64,000 nt of DNA from DATDAW01 sp036525185. GTDB taxonomy: Bacteria > Verrucomicrobiota > Verrucomicrobiia > Chthoniobacterales > DASVRZ01. Under the pieces are notes generated by a model. That model saw nothing but the letters and a program-made list of their open reading frames with translations, had not been told where the DNA came from and did no database searches. Within the stretch, counting starts at the first letter, position 1, and each line of letters begins with the position of its first letter. Shown here one piece after another: positions 8,131 to 15,058 of the stretch. Made by a program: the position numbers and the translations under genes. Where the stretch lies: NCBI GenBank assembly GCA_036525185.1, contig DATDAW010000043.1, positions 1-64,000 on the forward strand. The letters run 5' to 3'.

Positions 8131-9051
8131 TCAGACCGTTTTGCCTTCGCTGTGGCGGAGAAGTTCACGTCCCAGTGCCGTTATCGCCACAACTGTGAGC
8201 GTGATCGCGATCGCCGGGATCGCCGTAAGCCACCATGCGTTGGATAGAAAATTACGTCCCACCGACAACATCGCGCCCCATTCCGGTGCAGGCGGCGGCG
8301 CGCCGAAACCCAGAAAACTCAACGACGCTCCGGCTGCGATTTTTCCTCCGATGCCGATGGTCGCGAGAATGAGGATGGGCTTGACCGCATTGGGCAACAC
8401 GTGACGCCAGATCAGTGTTAACCTCCCGAGACCAAGTGTTGTCGCAGCCTCGACATAAGCGGCGTTGCGCACGACGAACGTCTGCGCCCGCACCATCCGG
8501 GCATATCGCGGGATGCTCGCAATGCCGACCGCGAAGATGGCGTTTACGAGACCCTGGCCCCAGAAAGTAATGATCACTAGCGCTAGTAATAGATCAGGAA
8601 ACGCCAGCAATACGTCGACAAATCGCATAAGAAAATTATCGACGACGCGGGGTCCAAGGCCGGCGATCAGCCCAAGCGCAGTGCCGATCCCGACGCCGAT
8701 GGCTGTCGCAGCCAGCCCCATGATGAGCGACGGCCTCACGCCGTAAACGAGTCGCGTGAGCACGTCGCGGCCATTTTCATCCGTCCCGAGCGGATGCGCC
8801 TGGCCTGGCGCGCGAAAAGCATGCCGCGCATTCGCCTCCAGCGGATCGCCGGATACGAGCCAACGAGGCTCGATGGCCGCCACAAGCAACAGCGCGACAA
8901 ACAGCCCGGCCAGAATCAGCCCGAGACGGCATGCGCGGAGGTCGAAACGCGGTTTGGAAGGCGATCCATCGAGCCGAACCGACTGGCCGACGGCGGCGGA
9001 TACTGAAAAGTTTCCAGTAAAAACAGGAACGGTTTGTTCGCGGACGCTCAT
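8131..9051 (-). CDS. DppC-type ABC transporter permease
   Basis: A 306-residue inner-membrane permease of the DppC/OppC family. It has an N-terminal transmembrane segment, the conserved HPLGTDENGRDVLTRLVYG block, five further membrane segments, and the EAA-loop sequence AATTLGLGRLTLIWRHVLPNA, which docks on the ATPase. Start is ATG 9051; a TTG-started extension to 9174 would read through the structured leader and is unlikely. The gene is first in its transcript. No DppB-type partner permease or substrate-binding protein lies beside it, although such transporters need both, so the remaining parts must be encoded elsewhere or have been lost. Confidence 0.92.
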   Translation of the reverse strand: MSVREQTVPVFTGNFSVSAAVGQSVRLDGSPSKPRFDLRACRLGLILAGLFVALLLVAAIEPRWLVSGDPLEANARHAFRAPGQAHPLGTDENGRDVLTRLVYGVRPSLIMGLAATAIGVGIGTALGLIAGLGPRVVDNFLMRFVDVLLAFPDLLLALVIITFWGQGLVNAIFAVGIASIPRYARMVRAQTFVVRNAAYVEAATTLGLGRLTLIWRHVLPNAVKPILILATIGIGGKIAAGASLSFLGFGAPPPAPEWGAMLSVGRNFLSNAWWLTAIPAIAITLTVVAITALGRELLRHSEGKTV

Positions 9052-9171
9052 GCTTCGTAGGCCGCAAATCGGCGGTATTGGGTTGATGGAGTCATCTGGG
9101 AATAAAAGGGTTGCGCGACAGTATGGAAATGAGCGGGTGTTTTTTGGTGTTGGTGTGGGACAAATGAACAG

Positions 9172-9233
9172 CAAGGACTTGCAGCCTCCGCTGATGCGGT
9201 CGGTCCTTGAGTTGCCCGCGTGGGCCGGCTCAA
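9172..9233 (-). ncRNA. Structured 5' leader element B (candidate cis-regulatory RNA)
   Basis: Second copy of the leader found upstream of the TonB receptor. Hairpin 1 has outer stem UUGAG/CUCAA (9229-9233 with 9207-9211) and inner stem GCCC/GGGC (9222-9225 with 9214-9217). Hairpin 2 has a seven-pair lower stem CAAGGAC/GUCCUUG (9203-9209 with 9172-9178) and upper stem CCGC/GCGG (9196-9199 with 9188-9191) around the same AUCA loop and AGGCU internal loop. The stem sequences differ from element A but remain paired. It ends about 120 bases before the permease start codon. Confidence 0.6.
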
Positions 9234-9243
9234 CTTCGGAGAA

Positions 9244-9271
9244 AGACTACCAATCCAATAGGGTATGTCAA
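9244..9271 (-). promoter_or_regulatory. Sigma70-like promoter of the ABC permease-ATPase operon
   Basis: On the minus strand: TTGACA (9266-9271), a 16-base spacer and TAGTCT (9244-9249). The -35 box, the spacer length and the spacer core CCTATT...TT.GTAG match the receptor promoter at 2961-2988. Both are followed by the same leader fold, so the two units are probably one regulon. Confidence 0.62.
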
Positions 9272-9275
9272 CCGC

Positions 9276-9690
9276 TCTTTACATTTATTTTTTTCGCTTG
9301 TCCGCAGCCGGAACCACTCGGCAATTTCGATCCGGCAAAAATCTCGTGTCCAAGGTATTTAGTGGGAGGAGATTTTCACACATCCCGCAATTCAAACTAA
9401 CCACTTTAGAGAGACAAACCCGATTCGTTATGATGACCGTTGACAGTTCCAGTTTTGGCGTTAGCGTTTCAGCTATCTTTCAGAATCAGGAATGTTAGCG
9501 GATGACTGGGAGCCAAACAAAAGTCGTGGAACTTTACCACGGCGTTTTTTTAAGTCTTAAATCCATACCAATTAAGTAGGCTTGCCACTTCACTTCATGA
9601 AGCGCCCGCCCTTGGCTGCGCCTGCCGATCGCGCCGCCGCAAACCGCCACTTTAAAAAGTCCACACTTAACCCCGCACAACCAACTACCT
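9276..9690. other. 415-bp divergent gap between the ABC operon and exbB
   Basis: No convincing gene is visible. An open frame from 9265 to 9498 (77 codons, plus) starts inside the opposite promoter, has no ribosome site and no recognisable features. It ends 25 bases before a terminator-like hairpin at 9523-9551. The stretch must hold the exbB promoter, but I cannot place it with confidence. Confidence 0.4.
9523..9551 (+). terminator. Intrinsic-terminator-like hairpin in the exbB leader region
   Basis: GUCGUGG (9523-9529) pairs with CCACGGC (9537-9543), with one G-U pair and a seven-base loop, and is followed by a G and seven T residues (9545-9551). It has the form of a factor-independent terminator on the plus strand. 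No recognised gene ends just before it. It lies 140 bases upstream of exbB, so it could be an attenuator or mark the end of a small RNA. Confidence 0.45.
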
Positions 9691-10323
9691 ATGTCGCTGC
9701 AAGATAATGCTGTCGTTCAAACTTTTCTCCATGGAGGTCCAATCATGTGGCCGATTTTAGCCACGGCCGTCGTCGCTTTGGCCGTCGTCTTTGAACGATT
9801 CATCTGGAACATCCTCGAAAAATCCCGCCGCCGTCCGCAACAGGTCGATGAAGTTTTGTCGAAAATCGAAGTTGGCGACGTCGAAGGCGCCTCAAAGCTG
9901 GCGCGTAATTCCAAGGACCCCTTTCTACGCGTCATCTGGCATGGATTGCATCATTTTCATTCGTCACTGCAAGGCGCGCTGCAACGAGCAGCGACGACGG
10001 AAATCGAGCGTGCCGAACGCTTTCTGTCGATTCTCGACACCATCGTCACCCTCGCGCCCCTGCTTGGATTGCTTGGCACCGTGACCGGCATTATGCACTC
10101 ATTTAATTTCGTCGGAAACGAAGACCTCGCCGCCACGAAAGTCAGCGGCGGCATCGCCGAGGCGCTCATTGCCACTGCCGCCGGACTGGGCATCGCGATT
10201 TTCTGCTTGTTGCCGCTGAATTATTTCAATCGCCGCGTCGAAACCTTCCGCACGGAACTCGAAAATCTAGCCACCGACGTCGAGCTCCTGGCCAACAAAT
10301 CCAAACAGCCCGCCACAGTATGA
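9691..10323 (+). CDS. exbB: ExbB/TolQ/MotA-family proton channel protein
   Basis: A 210-residue inner-membrane protein with three transmembrane segments: about 18-34, a pair-forming segment around 110-130 (TIVTLAPLLGLLGTVTGIMHSF), and 160-185 (GGIAEALIATAAGLGIAIFCLLPLNYF). Both conserved ExbB blocks are present, including the LGTVTG turn and the GIAEAL...AAGLGIAI segment. With ExbD it uses the proton gradient to drive TonB. The stop codon overlaps the exbD start by four bases, so the genes are translationally coupled. Start is ATG 9691. ExbB rather than TolQ is favoured by the exbD and tonB genes that follow. Confidence 0.93.
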   Translation: MSLQDNAVVQTFLHGGPIMWPILATAVVALAVVFERFIWNILEKSRRRPQQVDEVLSKIEVGDVEGASKLARNSKDPFLRVIWHGLHHFHSSLQGALQRAATTEIERAERFLSILDTIVTLAPLLGLLGTVTGIMHSFNFVGNEDLAATKVSGGIAEALIATAAGLGIAIFCLLPLNYFNRRVETFRTELENLATDVELLANKSKQPATV

Positions 10324-10763
10324 GACTTCCCGCACGCGCCTCGAAGCGAAAACCCCGCATCGAAATCATCCCGCTCATCGACATCATGTTTTTCCTGCTC
10401 GCCTGCTTCATGCTCGTGAGCCTGCAAATGATCCAGATGCGGGGTGTGAAAATCAACCTGCCGACCGTCTCCAACAGTACGCCAGAGAAAAAGTCGGACT
10501 TCGTTACCGTAACCGTCGATCCCCTCGGCGGCTTCTTCTGGGAGAAGGAAAAAATCGACGCCGGCCAGCTCTACGACCGCGCCAAAGCCCTTCACAACGA
10601 GAACGAGGACGCCCGCATTTACGTCCGTGGCGACAAGGACGCCCTGCACGGCGAAGTGATGGGGGTGCTCGATAAACTCCGCTCCGCGGGCGTGCAAAAA
10701 GTCGTTTTTGAAATCAAACCAGCCACCGCGCCATCGCCTCTCACGAGCGCAGCTGCCCAATAA
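10320..10763 (+). CDS. exbD: ExbD/TolR-family biopolymer transport protein
   Basis: A 147-residue protein with a short cytoplasmic N-terminus, one transmembrane helix at about residues 18-40 and a periplasmic domain. The functionally essential aspartate is visible as Asp21 in the helix (IIPLIDIMFFLLACFML). The periplasmic part ends in the usual VMGVLDKLRSAGVQKVVFEI. With ExbB it forms the proton-driven motor that energises TonB. It is coupled to exbB by an ATGA overlap and followed 16 bp later by tonB. Confidence 0.93.
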   Translation: MRLPARASKRKPRIEIIPLIDIMFFLLACFMLVSLQMIQMRGVKINLPTVSNSTPEKKSDFVTVTVDPLGGFFWEKEKIDAGQLYDRAKALHNENEDARIYVRGDKDALHGEVMGVLDKLRSAGVQKVVFEIKPATAPSPLTSAAAQ

Positions 10764-10779
10764 TCAACCGGATATTTGC

Positions 10780-11592
10780 ATGAAAACATTGGAAGAACCC
10801 AGGATCGAAAAACCCCCCGAGGTCCGTGCCCTGCAACCGAAATCCGCCGCACCACCCAAGCCGCCGGAAACGCCGGGAATATCGAGATCGCGTCGTTACG
10901 CCGTTCCCAGCGAATCATCGCTGTGGACCTTCCTGCCAATGTCCGTTGTAACGCTTTTGACCGCCGCGTACGTCACGGCCCGTTTTGTTCCGATCGAAGA
11001 ACCGGTAAAGGAAATCACCGTCGAATTGAGCGACATCGAAGGAGTCGAAAGCGAACCACCGCCCCTCGGCGAGCTCAACGCGCCCTCGGACGGGCTTCCG
11101 CCACAGCCGGAACCGATACCGCCTCCGCCCGATGCGGAATCGACTCCGCCGCCGCCCCTTGAAAAGCCGGAATTCGAACTTCCAGAACCCGCACCAACGC
11201 CTCGACCGAAACCCCTCCAGGAAAAACCGGGCTCAAGACCCGAAAGAACACCGTCTCCCAAGCATACAGCCGCACCTGCGCATGCGAAACCCGCCGCCCC
11301 AAGAGGCGTTCCGAATGGAAAAACCGCCAGTCGCGGCGGCAGCAAAGGCGATTTCACAGCCACGCCGCACCCAAAATACGACGGAGTCTCACTGGCGCGT
11401 CGCTACCACGGCGTCGGCGAAGTCTTGATCACGTATGAGAATGGCCGCATTAGCGCTGTGAAAATGTCCCGGAGCACGGGGGTGAGCTATCTCGATTCGC
11501 GCACAACGACTTGGGTTCGCAGTCGCTACAAACTGAAACCGGGCGTTTCCGGGAAAGCGAAATTTACGATTTCATGGATATTACCCAAGTAA
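10780..11592 (+). CDS. tonB: TonB-family energy transducer
   Basis: A 270-residue protein anchored by one transmembrane segment at about residues 47-66. A long Pro/Glu-rich periplasmic spacer follows (about 85-190, with runs of PPPP and EPAPTPRPKP). The C-terminal TonB domain (about 195-270) includes DGVSLARRYHGVGEVLITYENGRISAVKMSRS and ends VSGKAKFTISWILPK. I chose ATG 10780, because the open frame's earlier ATG lies inside exbD. It couples the ExbBD motor to outer-membrane receptors; the receptor at 478-2790 is the obvious local client. Confidence 0.9.
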   Translation: MKTLEEPRIEKPPEVRALQPKSAAPPKPPETPGISRSRRYAVPSESSLWTFLPMSVVTLLTAAYVTARFVPIEEPVKEITVELSDIEGVESEPPPLGELNAPSDGLPPQPEPIPPPPDAESTPPPPLEKPEFELPEPAPTPRPKPLQEKPGSRPERTPSPKHTAAPAHAKPAAPRGVPNGKTASRGGSKGDFTATPHPKYDGVSLARRYHGVGEVLITYENGRISAVKMSRSTGVSYLDSRTTTWVRSRYKLKPGVSGKAKFTISWILPK

Positions 11593-11598
11593 CAATTG

Positions 11599-12702
11599 CT
11601 AGTCTACTGGACTATCCTTCGCCATCCTTCCCGAAAGGGCCGCGTTGACCATCAGCACTTCGCTAATGTTCTCAAGAGTCAGCAGACCCGAGACCCTTCC
11701 ACCAGCGAGCACCGGCACCGTGCTGCATTGATTCGTACGCATGCCTTCCAACGTACTAGTCAGGACGTCTGATTCGTCCACCGGGTAACACTCACGGAAC
11801 ATCACCTCGCCCACGAAGACATCGCTGCGCCCGCTGGACAGCGCCTTCACCAAATCGTTCCTGCGCAGGATGCCCAGGACTTGTCCATCCTCAAGAACCG
11901 GGAAGTCCTGTTGGGAACCCGCCAGCAATTCCTCCACCGCCTTGCCGAGAGTGTCACGGGCCGACAACGTTCGGAACCTTGTCATCATGGCATCCCGCAC
12001 AGTCAATCCTTCCAGGGCGGTTTCAGTCTCCACATGAGCAGCCTCCGCTTGCGCGCCCAGATAGACAAAGATCGCGATGAAAATGAGAAAGGGATTGAAC
12101 AGGAAGCCCACGATGCCGAATAAAATAGCCATGCCCTGACCAATGTTGGCGGCGATAGCCGTCGCGCGCCGGCGTCCCAATCGGGTGGCAAGCAAAGCTC
12201 TCAGCACCCGTCCCCCGTCCATCGGGAACGCGGGCAAGAGGTTGAAGCCGACGAGGAACAGGTTCACCCACATGAGTTGCGCCAAGAATCGGCCCTCAAA
12301 CCATTGAACTTCAAACAGTTGATTGGCTTGGTTTAGAACTACCAGCACCAGGAACAGCGCGGCGGCAATGACAACATTCACCGCCGGACCAGCGACAGCC
12401 ACCCAAAACTCCTGCATGGGGTCTTCCGGAATTCTCTCCAGCCGGGCGACACCACCAATTGGCAACAAGGTAATGTCGCGAGTCTTCACGCCGTAACGCC
12501 TGGCAGTGAGCGCGTGCCCGAACTCATGCAGCACCACACAACCAAACAATGCCAGGACGAACGCCACACCAGCAAACGCCTGGACGACGGTTTTGCCTGC
12601 GGCGAGATGCGCCAGGAAAATCCACCCAATCAAAAGTGCAAATGTCCAGTGCAAATACACGCCGATTCCGGCGTAAGTGCCGAGGTTCAACGACCATTTC
12701 AT
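11599..12702 (-). CDS. Site-2 protease family (M50) metalloprotease with two CBS domains
   Basis: A 367-residue intramembrane zinc metalloprotease. The zinc motif is HEFGH at residues 59-63 in a transmembrane helix, and the third ligand is Asp162 in NLLPAFPMDGGRVL. About six membrane segments span residues 12-225. They are followed by two CBS domains (about 228-285 and 292-350), which usually bind adenine nucleotides and tune protease activity. This is the Rip/SpoIVFB-like CBS subclass; substrates are typically membrane-bound regulators. ATG 12702 is chosen over an upstream start because MKWSLNLGTYAGIGVYLHW is the standard family beginning. It converges on tonB with a 6-bp gap, and nothing in that gap looks like a terminator. 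Confidence 0.93.
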   Translation of the reverse strand: MKWSLNLGTYAGIGVYLHWTFALLIGWIFLAHLAAGKTVVQAFAGVAFVLALFGCVVLHEFGHALTARRYGVKTRDITLLPIGGVARLERIPEDPMQEFWVAVAGPAVNVVIAAALFLVLVVLNQANQLFEVQWFEGRFLAQLMWVNLFLVGFNLLPAFPMDGGRVLRALLATRLGRRRATAIAANIGQGMAILFGIVGFLFNPFLIFIAIFVYLGAQAEAAHVETETALEGLTVRDAMMTRFRTLSARDTLGKAVEELLAGSQQDFPVLEDGQVLGILRRNDLVKALSSGRSDVFVGEVMFRECYPVDESDVLTSTLEGMRTNQCSTVPVLAGGRVSGLLTLENISEVLMVNAALSGRMAKDSPVD

Positions 12703-12724
12703 AAGACTGTCTCTGGTTGACGTC

Positions 12725-12910
12725 TCAGGCGCGATCGACGTCGATGAACTCCACTTCGCCGGAATGGCAGTGCACGTTGATCGCAATGGGACGGCAGCAA
12801 ACCTCGCAATCTTCGATCGTCGAAAACGTGCCCGCCGACGTATCGATCAGCGTCGTAAACGTCGATCCGCAGTAAGGGCAGACAATTTCCTGCTCGAGCT
12901 CGAGATCCAT
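12725..12910 (-). CDS. CPXCG-motif small cysteine-rich (zinc-ribbon) protein
   Basis: A 61-residue protein with a CPYCG motif near residue 11 and a second pair, CEVCC, at about residue 36, giving a four-cysteine zinc ribbon. An acidic tail (HSGEVEFIDVDRA) follows. It matches the widespread bacterial CPXCG-motif family of unknown function. I start it at ATG 12910; the upstream in-frame GTG would add 12 residues. It sits 22 bp before the site-2 protease gene and 48 bp after the DOMON-like gene, all on the minus strand, so the three may be co-transcribed. Confidence 0.82.
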   Translation of the reverse strand: MDLELEQEIVCPYCGSTFTTLIDTSAGTFSTIEDCEVCCRPIAINVHCHSGEVEFIDVDRA

Positions 12911-12958
12911 CCCAAGATTGTAAACCCCAAATACGGCACAATCCACCGCCCAAACGTA

Positions 12959-13567
12959 TTAAGCGATCGATTGCCAGTCATCGAAACGGTGGAAATCCAG
13001 CTGCCGATGGGGCGATGTTGACGAGTGCACGGGCGGTTCATCCAAGCTGGAATAGTCGTAGCGACTCACGGAAAACCAAGTGCGTTGTCCCGGTCGAAAC
13101 TCTTCCAAATCGAGCAAGTGTGCCGGGACGCGAACCATGATGTCCCAGCGATTTGCACCTGAACGGACCAGCGTTTCACTTTCAAACCCCGAACCTTTGA
13201 GTCGGAAATCTTCAATGCTGCCCCGACCTTCCCGCACACCACCAATAGCGCCCAAAGGCCACCGGAGATGCGCCCGGTAATTCTGCGGCGAAACATGGAG
13301 CTCCACATAAAACGCTGCGTTTTCGGCCATGAGAAAAATTTCCAGCGTGTCACCGAGAAGGTGAAACGGCTGATCGTCGCCAGTCGCCCACGAGACGATG
13401 GACGTATCGCTTAGTTCCGCCCGAAAAAGCAGCGCTTCCCGCGACCGATCGATCGACACCCTACCCGGCTGACACCGGGGGTCTGTTTGCGGCAACCACG
13501 ATTGATCCAATTCAAAGGTCACAGAAATAGTTGTTGAAACGGCTCGGGATACTCTTGCTTGCCGCAT
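12959..13567 (-). CDS. DOMON-like domain protein
   Basis: A 202-residue soluble protein resembling single-domain DOMON/CBM9-like beta-sandwich proteins. Such proteins show alternating strands and motifs like GDTLEIFLMAENAAFYVELHVSP and WDIMVRVPAHLLDL. No signal peptide or membrane segment is visible, so it is probably cytoplasmic. DOMON domains bind heme or sugars, but no function is established for this small form. Start is ATG 13567. A decayed partial copy of its N-terminal half lies at 14826-15050 in the same orientation, with the glycosyltransferase gene between them. Confidence 0.68.
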   Translation of the reverse strand: MRQARVSRAVSTTISVTFELDQSWLPQTDPRCQPGRVSIDRSREALLFRAELSDTSIVSWATGDDQPFHLLGDTLEIFLMAENAAFYVELHVSPQNYRAHLRWPLGAIGGVREGRGSIEDFRLKGSGFESETLVRSGANRWDIMVRVPAHLLDLEEFRPGQRTWFSVSRYDYSSLDEPPVHSSTSPHRQLDFHRFDDWQSIA

Positions 13568-13669
13568 TTGAACCTGCGACCAGACAAAGGCTCACACCGG
13601 TCATCCGTAGTTCTCGCTTTTCCCATCGCAAAGCTTTAGCCGTATCGGGACATGAAAGGCGACAATTCG

Positions 13670-14797
13670 ATGACTACACGGCGGAACATTGTTTTTTTTC
13701 GAGCCGAACTCTTGCGGTATTCCGAAACCTTCATCCGCGAACAGGCCGAGGGACTTCCCACTTTGCAGGCGAATTATACAGGCTTTCGCAGGGTCCCGGG
13801 TTTGGATTTGCCTGAGGATCGGGTTTATTTAGCCCCGTACCCAAAGCCGTTCGACAAACCGGTGCACATTTTACACAAGTTGGGATTGCCGCATCCGCGA
13901 TTGGCGCACAAGCTTGCCCCTTTACGACCTCTTGCGCTCCACGCCCACTTTGAAGAAGGGGGGATTCATGCGCTCTACCTGGCACGAGCACTGCGTGTGC
14001 CGCTCGTCACGACTTGTCATGGCTTCGACGTTACGGTGGAGAACGCCCACCGTCCGTGGAAAGAGCGCCTTTGCCTCGGCCGACTTGGGCAACTGCACAG
14101 AGAAGGGAGTCTTTTCCTGGCGGTGTCCCGATTCATTCAGAAAAAGATGATCGAACGAGGGTATCCTCAGGAAAAAGTCAGGGTTCATTACATTGGTGTG
14201 GATCCAACCAAGTTCCAGTTGTCCGGCTTGGTCGAAAAAGAACCGATCATTCTGTTTGTCGGACGTCTTGTCGGGAAGAAAGGGGCGGATGACTTGCTGG
14301 CTGCGGCAGCGCTTCTCAAAGAACAAGGCGTCTCTTTTCAAGTGGTTTTGATCGGACAGGGGCCGCTGGAGGAGAGCCTGCGTCAACAGGCTGCTGCAAT
14401 GAAAATCCCGGCTCAGTTCCCTGGAAAGCAAACGCCTGAGGAAATCAAAATGTGGATGGAGCGCGCCTCCGTCTTTTGTGTTCCCAGTAAAGAGGCGTTG
14501 CATGGTGATTCCGAAGGTTTCGGGATGGTTTTCGGCGAAGCCCAAGCGATGAAACTGCCCGTGGTTTCCACGCGGCACGGCGGGATACCGGAAGCAGTGG
14601 AGGACACCGTCACGGGTTTTTTGGCCCAGGAAGGCAACCCCAAAGAATTGGCGACCTTTTTGCGCCGCTTGCTCGAAGATTCCACTTTAGCCCGGCAGAT
14701 GGGTGAAAAGGGACGCGAACGCGTGGTTACCCATTTCGATCTCCACAAACAATGTGCGGAGTTGGAGAAAATTTACCTGGAGACGTTCGCCAAGTAA
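13670..14797 (+). CDS. Glycosyltransferase family 4 protein (WcaL/AmsK-like)
   Basis: A 375-residue GT-B retaining glycosyltransferase. The N-terminal half holds HAHFEEGGIHALYLAR and the acceptor-side CHGFDVT. The C-terminal half holds LFVGRLVGKKGADDLLAAA and the nucleotide-sugar motif EGFGMVFGEAQAMKLPVVST with its E-x7-E spacing. It resembles colanic acid/exopolysaccharide transferases that start with a short RAELLRYSETFI segment. ATG 13670 is favoured by AAAGG ten bases upstream; ATG 13652 is an alternative. It reads opposite to its neighbours and is flanked by the DOMON-like gene and that gene's decayed copy, which suggests rearrangement. Confidence 0.9.
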   Translation: MTTRRNIVFFRAELLRYSETFIREQAEGLPTLQANYTGFRRVPGLDLPEDRVYLAPYPKPFDKPVHILHKLGLPHPRLAHKLAPLRPLALHAHFEEGGIHALYLARALRVPLVTTCHGFDVTVENAHRPWKERLCLGRLGQLHREGSLFLAVSRFIQKKMIERGYPQEKVRVHYIGVDPTKFQLSGLVEKEPIILFVGRLVGKKGADDLLAAAALLKEQGVSFQVVLIGQGPLEESLRQQAAAMKIPAQFPGKQTPEEIKMWMERASVFCVPSKEALHGDSEGFGMVFGEAQAMKLPVVSTRHGGIPEAVEDTVTGFLAQEGNPKELATFLRRLLEDSTLARQMGEKGRERVVTHFDLHKQCAELEKIYLETFAK

Positions 14798-14825
14798 CGT
14801 CGAGCAAGCCTTCGCGCAGTCGGCG

Positions 14826-15050
14826 AAACATGGTGCTCGACTTCGAACGCCGCGCTTTCGGCCATGAGGAAATTTCCAGCATATCACCGAGAAGATGAAA
14901 ACGGCCGATCGTTGCCGGTCGCCCGTGAGACGATGGAGGTATCTCTCAATTCCGCCCGACAAAGCAGCGCTTCCCGCGGCCCAATGATCGAGACCCTGCC
15001 CGGGCTGAAACCGCGCATCTGTTTGGGGCAACCTAAACGATTGCATGGCT
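14826..15050 (-). pseudogene. Decayed partial copy of the DOMON-like gene
   Basis: About 225 bp align over most of their length with the first half of the gene at 12959-13567. Translated pieces such as PGRVSI..REALL.RAEL.DTSIVS.ATG.D.PF are shared. The copy carries a one-base gain and a one-base loss near 14870-14885, which break the frame, and it ends abruptly after the GTTTCGCCG segment, next to the glycosyltransferase stop codon. It has the same orientation as the intact gene, so the pair forms imperfect direct repeats around the glycosyltransferase gene. Confidence 0.75.
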
Positions 15051-15058
15051 CACTGACC

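Noticed and set aside
9052..9174. TTG-started N-terminal extension of the DppC-type permease
   Set aside because: It would begin inside the structured leader, encodes residues unlike any permease N-terminus, and an ATG at 9051 gives a normal-length protein.
9265..9498. 77-codon plus-strand frame upstream of exbB
   Set aside because: It starts inside the opposite promoter, has no ribosome site and no recognisable features; only the nearby terminator-like hairpin is of interest.
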